This document shows, one piece after another, positions 25,022 to 33,213 of a DNA stretch of 64,000 nt. A model generated the notes under the pieces. It was not told the origin of the DNA and did not search any database. It saw only the letters and a program-made list of their open reading frames with translations. The stretch is taken from contig JAJYLQ010000018.1 in assembly GCA_021787595.1 (NCBI GenBank), positions 40,380-104,379 of the forward strand, read 5' to 3'. Both the position numbers and the translations under genes were made by a program. The number at the start of each line of letters is the position of its first letter. Within the stretch, counting starts at the first letter, position 1. The DNA comes from Chloroflexota bacterium. Its GTDB lineage: Bacteria; Chloroflexota; Anaerolineae; Anaerolineales; Villigracilaceae.

Positions 25022-26485
25022 ATGACACAACGAATTAGCATTGATCCCATCACCCGTCTCGAAGGTCACGGCAAGATCGAAATCTTCCTGAACGATGAAG
25101 GCGATGTTGCCAATACTTATTTCCAAATCCCGGAACTGCGCGGCTTCGAGCGATTCTGCGTTGGGCGACCGGTGGAGGAAATGCCGCTTCTGACGAATCG
25201 AATCTGCGGCGTCTGCCCCGAAGCGCATCACATGGCTGCGGCCAAAGCGGCGGATGCCGTTTATCATATTGACCCGCCGCGCACCGCAAAGATGCTGCGC
25301 GAATTACTTTACTCCGCGTTCTACGTCACCGATCACGCGACTCATTTCTACGCCTTGGGCGGACCCGATTTCGTGATGGGTCCCGATGCACCGGTCGCGG
25401 AGCGAAACATCCTCGGCGTGATTCACAAAGTCGGTTTGGAGATCGGCGGCAAAGTGATTCAAGCGCGCAAAGCCGGACATACCGTGGTCGAAATGATCGG
25501 CGGGCGCAAAGTTCATCCTTGCACATCCATCCCCGGCGGACTCACCAAAGGCATCACCGAAGAACAGCGCAAAGAGATCGAAGCGATGGGACGCTGGGCG
25601 GTCGAGTTCGGACAATTCAGCTTGAAACTCTTCAGTGACATCGTGCTTGGCAACAAGGCGTACGTGGATTTGATCCTCGGCGACATTTACACTCATCACA
25701 CTTACTATATGGGCATGGTGGACGAGCATAACAAGATCAACTTCTACGATGGCAAGGTGCGCGTGGTTGACCCGGACGGAAAAGAATTCGTCAAATACGC
25801 GCCGAAGGATTATGCCGAGCACATCGCCGAACATGTCGAGCCGTGGACGTATCTCAAGTTCCCATACCTTAAGAAAGTCGGCTGGAAAGGTTTTGTGGAC
25901 GGAAAGGATTCGGGTATTTATTGCGCCACGCCGCTTTCGCGACTCAATGCGGCGGATGGAATGGCGACTCCGCTGGCGCAAGCAGAATACGAAAAATTCT
26001 ATAAGACCTTGGGCGGCAAGCCGGTTCACCAACGACTTGCTACGCATTGGGCGCGCTTGATCGAATTGCTGTACGCCGCGGAACGCTGGGTGGAACTCGC
26101 GACCGATCCTGAAATCACCTTGCCGAACTTCCACGCAATACCGACGGAGAAACCGACCGAAGGTGTGGGCATCGTCGAAGCGCCGCGCGGAACATTGACG
26201 CATCATTACTGGACCGATGAGCGCGGCGTGCTAACCAAAGCGAATCTCATCGTCGGCACGACCAACAACTACGCGCCGATCAGCATGTCCATCAACAAAG
26301 CCGCGCGGAGTCTGATCACACGCGGAAAAGTCGTGACCGAGCCGATGCTGAACATGGTTGAGATGGCATTCCGCTCCTACGATCCATGCTTCGGCTGCGC
26401 GACCCATTCCCTGCCCGGCCAAATGCCGCTCGAAGTGACCATTCGAGATTCAAAAGGCGAAGCGATTGAGGTGTTGAGGCGGTAA
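25022..26485 (+). CDS. mvhA: [NiFe] hydrogenase large subunit, MvhA type (group 3c)
   Basis: This 487-residue catalytic subunit contains both nickel-binding motifs: RICGVCPEAHH near residue 61 and DPCFGCATH near 455. A 25-residue tail after that His would be removed by a maturation protease once nickel is inserted; the next gene encodes one. It oxidises or forms H2 in the cytoplasm with MvhG and passes electrons via MvhD to HdrA. All four Cys ligands are intact, so the enzyme should be active. No hyp genes lie in this window. Confidence 0.97.
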   Translation: MTQRISIDPITRLEGHGKIEIFLNDEGDVANTYFQIPELRGFERFCVGRPVEEMPLLTNRICGVCPEAHHMAAAKAADAVYHIDPPRTAKMLRELLYSAFYVTDHATHFYALGGPDFVMGPDAPVAERNILGVIHKVGLEIGGKVIQARKAGHTVVEMIGGRKVHPCTSIPGGLTKGITEEQRKEIEAMGRWAVEFGQFSLKLFSDIVLGNKAYVDLILGDIYTHHTYYMGMVDEHNKINFYDGKVRVVDPDGKEFVKYAPKDYAEHIAEHVEPWTYLKFPYLKKVGWKGFVDGKDSGIYCATPLSRLNAADGMATPLAQAEYEKFYKTLGGKPVHQRLATHWARLIELLYAAERWVELATDPEITLPNFHAIPTEKPTEGVGIVEAPRGTLTHHYWTDERGVLTKANLIVGTTNNYAPISMSINKAARSLITRGKVVTEPMLNMVEMAFRSYDPCFGCATHSLPGQMPLEVTIRDSKGEAIEVLRR

Positions 26486-26487
26486 TC

Positions 26488-26547
26488 GTAGGGGCATAGC
26501 GGGACGATTAACGGACTTGATCCTTGAAGTGCCCGCTATGCCCCTGC
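26488..26547. repeat. GTAGGGGC-family inverted repeat at the start of the protease gene
   Basis: Arms GTAGGGGCATAGCGGG (26488-26503) and CCCGCTATGCCCCTGC (26532-26547) match with one mismatch around a 28-base loop. It lies directly after the mvhA stop and its right arm contains an ATG (26538) in frame with the protease. It belongs with the palindromes at 9308-9338 and 35897-35957. It may reduce expression of the protease relative to the hydrogenase. Confidence 0.7.
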
Positions 26548-26555
26548 CCAAGAAC

Positions 26556-27038
26556 ATGAAGACATTGATTATCGGCCTCGGCAATCCCATTCTCGGCGAT
26601 GACGGCGTCGGCTGGAAAGTCGCGGAGGGAGTCAGGAGGCAGTTGGCAGCAAGCGGGAAGCGGTCATCAGTGGAGGTGGATTGCGCCTCGCTTGGCGGAT
26701 TGAGCCTCATGGAGCGCATGCTTGGCTATCAGCGCGTGATCCTCGTCGATTCGATGGAGACCGGCCAAAGTCCGGAAGGAAGCGTAAAGGTATTTCCGCT
26801 CGCTGCGCTGCCGAATCCAATGGAAGGTCATTCCACTTCCATACACGACACGTCCTTGATGAATGCCCTGCAGGCCGCGCAAGCAATCGGAGAAAGCATC
26901 CCGAAACAAGTGGATGTCGTCGCGATCGAAGCAAAAAATGTGCGTGATTTCTCGGAGGAGCTTTCGCCAGCAGTTTCATCTGCCGTTCCGCTTGCAACCC
27001 GGAAGGTGCTGAAGCTGCTGAAAGATAAAATCGTTTGA
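26556..27038 (+). CDS. Hydrogenase maturation protease (HyaD/HybD family)
   Basis: This 160-residue endopeptidase trims the C-terminus of the [NiFe] large subunit. The family start LIIGLGNPILGDDGVGW includes the nickel-contacting Glu/Asp region (Asp in GDDGVG), and a second acidic site is in ILVDSMETG; His in MEGHSTS fits the third ligand. The start is uncertain: the ATG at 26556 gives a standard N-terminus (MKTLIIGLG), but no ribosome-binding site is visible because a palindromic repeat occupies the leader; the ATG at 26538 is an alternative. It follows mvhA and should process it. Confidence 0.9.
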   Translation: MKTLIIGLGNPILGDDGVGWKVAEGVRRQLAASGKRSSVEVDCASLGGLSLMERMLGYQRVILVDSMETGQSPEGSVKVFPLAALPNPMEGHSTSIHDTSLMNALQAAQAIGESIPKQVDVVAIEAKNVRDFSEELSPAVSSAVPLATRKVLKLLKDKIV

Positions 27039-27089
27039 TGCAGCCGTAAATGACACGGCTGCATTCTCCCCTGGATTATTGTCAAAACA

Positions 27090-27122
27090 ACAGCGGGGCG
27101 CGTTTGAAACGCGCCCCGCTGT
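27090..27122. terminator. Strong palindrome ending the redox island
   Basis: A 16-base arm ACAGCGGGGCGCGTTT is matched perfectly by 27107-27122 around a single central base (in practice a smaller loop opens). It lies between the convergent protease and phosphofructokinase genes, so it probably stops transcription from both sides. Confidence 0.75.
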
Positions 27123-27135
27123 GAGCCGTATGATT

Positions 27136-28332
27136 CTAGCCTTCGCTGGTCATGATGAATTGCGGTTTCATTTCGAAGTTCTCATATTTTGGCCGATAAC
27201 GTTCGGTATCATAAAACTGCCGAACGTTGACCACCTTCTTCGACGCGGTGATTACATCCAACGGCATGTTATCGTAGCGTCCATTTTTCAACACGACCAA
27301 ACGCCCGTGTACGCCTTTGAGAATCAAATCGAGCGCCAGGTTGCCAAACGCCATGGGAACAATCGAGTCGATGGCATCGGGGTCGCCGCCGCGCACCATG
27401 TATCCAAGTTTCTGATCCACGACATCAACCGTCTTTCCATTGTTGAACCCGGGCGAGGCTTCCTTCATCGCCGCCGCGACCAAGTCTCCAATGCCGCCCA
27501 ACTTCGCATGGCCGTACGCGTCGGTTGTGTGATCTTCAAAGACCATTTCACCGCCCTCGAACATCGCACCTTCCGAGACCAGCACAATCGAATAGCGGCT
27601 GGGATTCCGCAGACGATCCTTGCTCATCAATTCAGTGAGGTGGTCAATGTTGAATTTGAACTCAGGGATGACACAACGATTCGCCGCGCCGGCCATCGTG
27701 GGAAGCATCGCGGTAAACCCGGCATAACGGCCAAAGACCTCCAGGACGAGGAAACGTTCGTGCGATCCGGCGATCGTCCGCAGATTATTCGTCAGCGCGA
27801 TCGTGCGCGTGACGCACGTGCTGAAGCCGATGCAGTAATCGGTGCCTGGCACGTCGTTATCCATTGTCTTTGGAATCGCAACAACTTTTACGCCCTCCTT
27901 GTACAAGCGCACGGCATAACTGAGCGTATCATCGCCGCCGATGGGAACCAAAAAATCAACGCCTAAGGCATCGAGATTCTTCAAAACCTCGGGCGTCAGA
28001 TCATTTCGATCCGCGTTATACAAATTTTGAAACTGCTCCGGGACGTCCGCCTTCCTGACTTTGCTCGGATTCGTGCGCGACGTATGAAGGAATGTGCCGC
28101 CGGTGCGTCCCGCGCGATTGACAATCTCCTCGGTCAGTTCCTGATAACTATTGCTGTTGTCCGCGCCCTGATCGCGATTAATATCCACCAAACCCGCCCA
28201 GCCGCGGCGGATGCCAATGACGCGATAGCCCTCCCTCAATGCCCGAATGGTTACCGCACGAATAGCCGGATTCAATCCCGGAACATCTCCCCCGCCCGTC
28301 AAGATGGCGATGACGCCAGTTTTCTTTGCCAT
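27136..28332 (-). CDS. pfp: 6-phosphofructokinase, predicted pyrophosphate-dependent
   Basis: This glycolytic enzyme phosphorylates fructose 6-phosphate. The 398-residue protein has the donor-site motif GGGDVPGLN, then PIGGDDTLSYA and PKTMDND. In this family Asp (instead of Gly) after GGD together with Lys before TxDND marks enzymes that use pyrophosphate rather than ATP. Both are present, so pyrophosphate use is predicted; direct proof is lacking. Fructose-6-phosphate residues lie in the GFSTCVTRT and FGRYAG blocks. GGAGGGAAGC precedes the ATG, and TATAAT lies 35 bases upstream (28367-28372, minus strand). The gene is alone in its transcript. Confidence 0.93.
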   Translation of the reverse strand: MAKKTGVIAILTGGGDVPGLNPAIRAVTIRALREGYRVIGIRRGWAGLVDINRDQGADNSNSYQELTEEIVNRAGRTGGTFLHTSRTNPSKVRKADVPEQFQNLYNADRNDLTPEVLKNLDALGVDFLVPIGGDDTLSYAVRLYKEGVKVVAIPKTMDNDVPGTDYCIGFSTCVTRTIALTNNLRTIAGSHERFLVLEVFGRYAGFTAMLPTMAGAANRCVIPEFKFNIDHLTELMSKDRLRNPSRYSIVLVSEGAMFEGGEMVFEDHTTDAYGHAKLGGIGDLVAAAMKEASPGFNNGKTVDVVDQKLGYMVRGGDPDAIDSIVPMAFGNLALDLILKGVHGRLVVLKNGRYDNMPLDVITASKKVVNVRQFYDTERYRPKYENFEMKPQFIMTSEG

Positions 28333-28450
28333 GCTTCCCTCCGGACAAAAATTGCTTCTTAAAGAAATTATACGACTCTACAGCCAGGTGAGACCATCGA
28401 GCTTCGCAGTGAGGGTGTGTTCCCTACAAAGCCAATGATCAATTTAAATT

Positions 28451-28512
28451 CACAGCAAAGCGCACAAAGGCCGCAAGGATTTTTTATTTATCTTCGCATC
28501 CTTTGCGGACTT
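28451..28512. repeat. CGCACAAAGGCCGCAAGG-type inverted repeat
   Basis: CCGCAAGGAT (28471-28480) and ATCCTTTGCGG (28498-28508) form an imperfect stem within a 250-bp spacer. The wording (cacaaaggccgcaagg) is a relative of the repeat found inside the glycosyltransferase-like gene at 4514-4572. The rest of the spacer shows only the phosphofructokinase promoter region. Confidence 0.5.
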
Positions 28513-28582
28513 CGCAGTTCAAAATCTGCTCTGGCGTTGCTTTAAGAAAACTGCGGCTGGAGGGAAGGATAAATTTTCTGGT

Positions 28583-29869
28583 TTACGAAATCAATCCCAT
28601 CTGCCTGCCGACTTTGCGATAAATCTCCAAAACGCGGTCAATCTGTTCGTCGGTATGACTCGCCATGTAGCTGGTTCGCAAAAGCTCCTGGCCCGCGGGG
28701 ACAGCCGGCGAAATGATGGGATTGACAAACACACCCGCATCGAACAAAGTTTTCCATGCCAGGATGGTCCGCGGCGTATCGCCAACGATGATCGGGATGA
28801 TCGGTGACACGGACTGGCCAATATTGAATCCCATCGCGATAAGTTCCCTGCGGACGCGGTCACCGATGGCATTGACCCGCGCGCTGTGCTGCGGTTCCTC
28901 GCGCATGATCTTGAGCGCGGCCAGCGCGGCTGCCGCATTGGCTGCCGGGATGCTGGCGCTGAAGATCAGCGAACGGGCATGATGTTTGATGTAATGGATG
29001 ATCGGTTCGTCGCCGGCCACGAATCCGCCAAGCGACGCAAAGGATTTGCTGAACGTGGACATGATCAAATCCACATCTTTGGTGACGCCGAAATGCGCGG
29101 CTGTCCCGCGCCCGCCGCCCATCACGCCGATCGAATGAGCGTCATCCACCATCAGGCGCGCGCCGTATTTTTTGCATAATTCGATGATCTCGGGCAGCGG
29201 AGCCAAATCACCGCCCATGCTGTACAAGCCGTCCACAATGATGAATTTTCCCTTATCGTCTGAAATCTTTGCCAGGACGCGTTCGAGGTCCGCCATGTCG
29301 TTATGACGGAAACGCCGCGTCTCGCCCCACGCGAGGCGGGCGCCGTCCACGATGCTGGCATGATCGTCTTTGTCCAGCGCGATAATGTCGCCGCGGCCAA
29401 CCACGGCACTGATCGTGCCCAGATTGGTCTGCATCCCGGTGGAAAAGACGAGCGCGGCTTCCTTGCCCAGCCATTCGGCCAGTTCATGCTCCAATTGCTC
29501 GTGAAGTTCAAGGGTCCCGTTCAAGAAGCGGGAACCGGTGCAGGATGTGCCAAAGCGGTGGACGGCGTCAATGGCCGCCTGCTGCATGCGGGGATCGGTG
29601 GTCAACCCAAGATAATTGTTGGAGCCGCACATAATGAGGCGTTGCCCCTGAAAAACAGACTCGGTTCCCTCGCTCTCTGCCATCGGGATGAAGTACGGAT
29701 AGGTGCCATGTTCCATGGCGTCCTTCGCTTCGGTATAGCCATAGCATTTTTCGAATATATCCACGTGTCTCTCCCATTCTGAAATAAGTTTCATCGGCGG
29801 TTGAGCGCCGATGTTAGGCTGCCCTGAAGACTCTGATCGAACCTCCGGCGCACCTTCGAGACCCTGCAT
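28583..29869 (-). CDS. Alpha-oxoamine synthase, predicted serine palmitoyltransferase
   Basis: This 428-residue PLP enzyme condenses an amino acid with an acyl-CoA. Family blocks: NNYLGL, GTSCTGSRFLNGT, DDAHSIGVMG with the PLP-binding Asp and His, and the lysine site TFSKSFASLGGF. The last form, with an N-terminal extension before it (about 45-70), resembles bacterial serine palmitoyltransferases more than Kbl or BioF, whose Lys motif is usually GTLGKA. The KDSR-like reductase immediately upstream, 17 bases away, is the next enzyme of sphingoid base synthesis and supports the call. The start at 29869 (MQGLEG) is uncertain; MKLISEW at 29794 is possible. Kbl or BioF cannot be fully excluded. 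Confidence 0.8.
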   Translation of the reverse strand: MQGLEGAPEVRSESSGQPNIGAQPPMKLISEWERHVDIFEKCYGYTEAKDAMEHGTYPYFIPMAESEGTESVFQGQRLIMCGSNNYLGLTTDPRMQQAAIDAVHRFGTSCTGSRFLNGTLELHEQLEHELAEWLGKEAALVFSTGMQTNLGTISAVVGRGDIIALDKDDHASIVDGARLAWGETRRFRHNDMADLERVLAKISDDKGKFIIVDGLYSMGGDLAPLPEIIELCKKYGARLMVDDAHSIGVMGGGRGTAAHFGVTKDVDLIMSTFSKSFASLGGFVAGDEPIIHYIKHHARSLIFSASIPAANAAAALAALKIMREEPQHSARVNAIGDRVRRELIAMGFNIGQSVSPIIPIIVGDTPRTILAWKTLFDAGVFVNPIISPAVPAGQELLRTSYMASHTDEQIDRVLEIYRKVGRQMGLIS

Positions 29870-29886
29870 GTTGTCCAGCCAAAAAA

Positions 29887-30711
29887 CTATGACGGCTTCT
29901 TCCGGCGCGCCTGAGCCACCATCCTGTCCATAATCGGATAGACTGCATTGCCAAGCAGTCCGCTCAGACGATATAAAACGCTCGTTTCCGTGCCTGGAGT
30001 AATGATGTATTTGCCGCGTCTTACGCCATTAAGGGTCATCCTGGCTACCTGATCCGCGGAAAGCACGCCAGCCGTTCCCGAAATCTCGCGCGTCTCGAAA
30101 GGCTTGAATTGATTTTCATAGGCCAGTTGCGGCGTGTCCGTATCCGGCGGGAAGACAATCGAAACGCGGATGCCCAATGGTTTGACTTCCGCGCGCAGCA
30201 CGTCCGAGAAGCCGCGCACCGCGTATTTCGTCGCGCCGTAAGCCGAGTAACCGAACACGCCCAGAAAACCCGCCGCCGATGAAATGTTGACGATGTGTCC
30301 GCTGCCGCGTTTTAGCATGTGCGGCAAGACGGCCTTCACCATGTGGACAGTGCCGAAATAATTGATATCCATCAATTGGTGAAATATCTCCAGCGGAATT
30401 TCCTGCACGTAGCCGGGATGGGTCACGCCCGCGGAGTTGATCAGCAAATCGGGCACACCCGCTTCACGGATCACGCCATCAACCGCGGCCTGCGCCTGCT
30501 CGAAGTCGGAAACATCGGCAGAAAATATCCCGGCGCCGCCATTGGATGAGAAAGGAGGTGTCTTTATCGTCTCCTCCAGCACATTCTTCCGGCGCGCTAC
30601 CAGCCAGACGCGCGCGCCTTCCTGCACCAGCGCCTTCGCCAGCGCCAGGCCGATTCCACTCGAGCCGCCGGTGATCAACGCAAGGCGGCCGTTAAAAGAT
30701 TCTTGGGACAT
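29887..30711 (-). CDS. Short-chain dehydrogenase, 3-ketodihydrosphingosine reductase (KDSR)-like
   Basis: This 274-residue NAD(P)H enzyme has the cofactor motif TGGSSGIG, catalytic NISSAAG and YGATK, and a C-terminal region with PPDTDTP, a following EN, KPFETREISGT and a QVA motif. That combination is characteristic of eukaryotic-type KDSR, which reduces 3-ketosphinganine, and is not a general SDR feature. GGAGGTG lies six bases before the chosen ATG at 30711. It is the first gene of a two-gene unit with the serine palmitoyltransferase-like enzyme. A hydrophobic C-terminal stretch (about 235-260) may associate with membrane. Confidence 0.85.
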   Translation of the reverse strand: MSQESFNGRLALITGGSSGIGLALAKALVQEGARVWLVARRKNVLEETIKTPPFSSNGGAGIFSADVSDFEQAQAAVDGVIREAGVPDLLINSAGVTHPGYVQEIPLEIFHQLMDINYFGTVHMVKAVLPHMLKRGSGHIVNISSAAGFLGVFGYSAYGATKYAVRGFSDVLRAEVKPLGIRVSIVFPPDTDTPQLAYENQFKPFETREISGTAGVLSADQVARMTLNGVRRGKYIITPGTETSVLYRLSGLLGNAVYPIMDRMVAQARRKKPS

Positions 30712-30797
30712 ATTCTTCACCTCCAGCTTGATCTTTGTATCTATAAACACGCTCCATTGTTACAAGTTTCCCTGTTCGGGTAATTCGAGAAATTATA

Positions 30798-31805
30798 TCA
30801 AGGGAATCCTCTTTCGTAGCCAGCGATAATTTTATCCCACGACGCGTTCATGTCATTATCAATCGTGCGGCGCGATGCATCTTCTTCGAACCATTTTAGG
30901 ACGCGACGGGCGCCATCAGCCCAATTCACTTCGCATTCGAAGCCGGGAACAAATCGCTTGATCTTGCTGTTATCGAAGACAACACTGTTGACTTTATCGC
31001 CGATCAGCGTGCCGACATAATGATCATCATAAGCCGCCAGCAAATCTGACGGGATGTGGATCACGTTCGGTTCCAGGCCGAGAGCGCGATACACTTCGAG
31101 ATAGATTTGATTCCAACTGAGAACTTCGTCCGACGTTATTTGAAAGGCCTCGCCGACTGCTTTTTTGTTGCCCAACAATCCAACGAGTCCTTTGGCAAAA
31201 TCTCCATTCCAGGTCATCACCCACAATGACGCGCCATCGCCGGGGATAATCACTTTTTGCCCGCGCTTCATGCGCTCGATGACCGTCCACGGATGCGGCC
31301 AACTGTTGACGCACAGCGCGATCTGCGACGGGCCATACGTCAATGACGGACGAATGATCGTAACCGGAAAGCCTTCCTCGCGATAGGCTTCCATCAAGCG
31401 ATTTTCGCAGGCGATCTTATCGCGAGAATATTGCCAGAATGGATTCTCAAGCGGCGTCGTTTCAGTGACGAGATAATTCTTCGGCGGCTTTTGATATGCC
31501 GACGCGGAGCTGATGAAAACAAATTGACTGGTCTTACCGCGGAACAGGCTGATGTCGCGCTCGATGTCGTTAGTGGTAAACGCAATGAAGTCCACGACCG
31601 CGTCGAAACGGCGGCCGCTCAAAAGTCCCGCGAGATGCGACGCGTCCGCGTGAACATCGCCTTTTAGCAACGCCGCGCCTTTCGGGACGGGATACTTCGT
31701 CGAAGCAGAACGATTCAAAAGAAAAAGTTCATGGCCGCGCGCCACAGCCAATTCGGAACACGCGGAACTGATGAGTCCGGTGCCGCCGATGAAAAGAAGT
31801 TTCAT
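30798..31805 (-). CDS. NAD-dependent epimerase/dehydratase-like protein
   Basis: This 335-residue extended short-chain dehydrogenase carries GGTGLISS near the N-terminus, the catalytic region FISSASAYQ and YSRDKIACE (YxxxK), then IRPSLTYGP and WVMTWNGDFAKGL. The family includes nucleotide-sugar epimerases and isoflavone-reductase-like proteins; the substrate cannot be told. It begins ten bases after the rarD stop, and the spacer between is a GAGAGGGGTAGGGGTGAGGG repeat that may double as its ribosome-binding region. It may be co-transcribed with rarD, but no functional link is evident. Confidence 0.88.
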   Translation of the reverse strand: MKLLFIGGTGLISSACSELAVARGHELFLLNRSASTKYPVPKGAALLKGDVHADASHLAGLLSGRRFDAVVDFIAFTTNDIERDISLFRGKTSQFVFISSASAYQKPPKNYLVTETTPLENPFWQYSRDKIACENRLMEAYREEGFPVTIIRPSLTYGPSQIALCVNSWPHPWTVIERMKRGQKVIIPGDGASLWVMTWNGDFAKGLVGLLGNKKAVGEAFQITSDEVLSWNQIYLEVYRALGLEPNVIHIPSDLLAAYDDHYVGTLIGDKVNSVVFDNSKIKRFVPGFECEVNWADGARRVLKWFEEDASRRTIDNDMNASWDKIIAGYERGFP

Positions 31806-31807
31806 CC

Positions 31808-31841
31808 CTCACCCCTACCCCTCTCCTAATTCCGGAAGAGG
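31808..31841. repeat. CCCCTCTCC...GGAAGAGGGG repeat at the rarD 3' end
   Basis: CCCCTCTCCTAATTCCGGAAGAGGGG forms an imperfect hairpin and lies across the rarD stop codon, encoding its last residues (LPELGEG), and continues with the CACCCCTACCCCTCTCC wording of a common spacer repeat. The C-terminus of RarD is thus repeat-derived. Confidence 0.6.
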
Positions 31842-32723
31842 GGTTCCAGCAGCGGAACGCCGCGCATACAAACCTTCGAGCCAGAAGAGAATCAGCCCGG
31901 CCCAGACGATGCCAAAGCCGATCAGGCGATCATGCGTGAACGGCTCTTTATAGACGAACACACCCAAAAGGAATTGCATGGTGGGATTGATGTATTGCAG
32001 AACGCCGATGGTCGTCAACGGAACGCGTGGTACAGCCGCCGAAAATAAAAGGAGCGGTATCGTTGTAACCAGGCCGGCGCCGACCATCATCCAATCTTCG
32101 AGCGGACCGCTGTGAAGGAATGCGCCCTGCCCCACGAATTCGCTATACGATAAATAAGCCAGGGCGGGGAGAAACAGGATGCCGGTCTCAAGTGTAAGTC
32201 CATGCAGCGAGTTGAGCGGCGCCAGTTTTTTGACGAGTCCATATAATCCAAACGAGAATGCCAGCGTCAGCGCGATCCACGGAAGCGAACCATAATTGAA
32301 CGCCAGATAGATCACACCGATTGCCGCCAGTGCGATGGGAATCCCCTGGACGGGGCGCAAACGTTCGCGAAAGATGATGACGCCCAGCAAAACGCTGAAC
32401 AATGGGTTGATGTAATAACCGAGGCTGGTCTCTACGACAAAATTATTATTGACCGCCCAAACGTACGTGAACCAATTGATGCTGATTAACAATGCGGCAA
32501 TCAAATAAATGCGCAACGTTTTGGAATTGAACGCGGCAGATCGAAAATTTTTCCACTGCCGCGTAATTAGAACGAAAAGGAAAAGCAAAATGAACGACCA
32601 TCCAATGCGATGGCCGATCAGCTGCAAAGCGGGAATCGTTTCAAGTTGTTTCCAGTAAATCGGGAAAAGTCCCCACATCAGGTACGCGCCGATGGCGTAA
32701 AGAATTCCTTTGTTTCTTTCCAT
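31815..32723 (-). CDS. rarD: RarD-type EamA transporter
   Basis: This 302-residue inner-membrane protein has ten helices in two EamA halves and the RarD-specific N-terminus MERNKGILYAIGAYLMWGLFPIYWK, as well as RIGWSF, NWFTYVWAVN and GVLQYINPTMQFLLGV. RarD proteins are assigned to the DMT exporter group (chloramphenicol sensitivity in E. coli), with no settled substrate. The last ten residues are encoded by a spacer-type repeat and likely replaced the original end. It is upstream of the epimerase-like gene. Confidence 0.9.
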   Translation of the reverse strand: MERNKGILYAIGAYLMWGLFPIYWKQLETIPALQLIGHRIGWSFILLFLFVLITRQWKNFRSAAFNSKTLRIYLIAALLISINWFTYVWAVNNNFVVETSLGYYINPLFSVLLGVIIFRERLRPVQGIPIALAAIGVIYLAFNYGSLPWIALTLAFSFGLYGLVKKLAPLNSLHGLTLETGILFLPALAYLSYSEFVGQGAFLHSGPLEDWMMVGAGLVTTIPLLLFSAAVPRVPLTTIGVLQYINPTMQFLLGVFVYKEPFTHDRLIGFGIVWAGLILFWLEGLYARRSAAGTPLPELGEG

Positions 32724-32740
32724 GCAGCTCCTACGATTTG

Positions 32741-32806
32741 AACCGGAGATGAACGAAGATAAACGCCAACGGAAAAATCGTCGTTCATCTCTGTTTATCT
32801 CCGGTT
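32741..32806. repeat. CGGAGATGAACGAAGATAAACG-type inverted repeat
   Basis: AACCGGAGATGAACGAAGATAAACG (from 32741) and CGTTCATCTCTGTTTATCTCCGGTT (to 32806) form a long imperfect stem in the 88-bp spacer between rarD and the DUF2203 gene. It resembles dispersed spacer palindromes and could end transcription of the upstream gene. Confidence 0.6.
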
Positions 32807-32811
32807 GTTTT

Positions 32812-33195
32812 TCAGAACAGTTCTATCGGTTGTCTTCCAGCGAAACCCGCATCAACCTCATGCCAAAATGCGATTCGACCTTCGCCGTATTTCCAACACA
32901 AATAAACTTCATGCCCATTGCGCAAGGCAGGGAAATCCAGCAAACCGGTGTTGATATCTTTGACTTGCGCGCCGGTTTCAAGGATGCGGTGCAGCAACGC
33001 ATCCAAGCGATCAAACTCTGCGACCAGCTTGCTCAACGATGGATTGCCGCCGTTTCCCGCGGACTTTTCGATGACAGGCCATGTTTCGGGCCGGTTTGCG
33101 ATAATGTAATCACGAATGGATTGAATTTCATCCATCAGCGGATGAATGACATCTAAAGTTTTGTTGGCTTCTTCGAGGGTAAAATAACGAGGCAT
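32812..33195 (-). CDS. DUF2203 family protein
   Basis: This 127-residue soluble protein starts MPRYFTLEEANKTLDVIHPLM, the usual DUF2203 opening, and ends with LDFPALRNGHEVYLCWKYGE, WHEVDAGFAGRQPI, the highly conserved block of that family. The family has no known function. I selected the ATG at 33195 (AGGA upstream) over an extension into the spacer. It stands alone, flanked by repeats on both sides. Confidence 0.9.
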   Translation of the reverse strand: MPRYFTLEEANKTLDVIHPLMDEIQSIRDYIIANRPETWPVIEKSAGNGGNPSLSKLVAEFDRLDALLHRILETGAQVKDINTGLLDFPALRNGHEVYLCWKYGEGRIAFWHEVDAGFAGRQPIELF

Positions 33196-33213
33196 AATCC
33201 TTAGTTTACCGCA

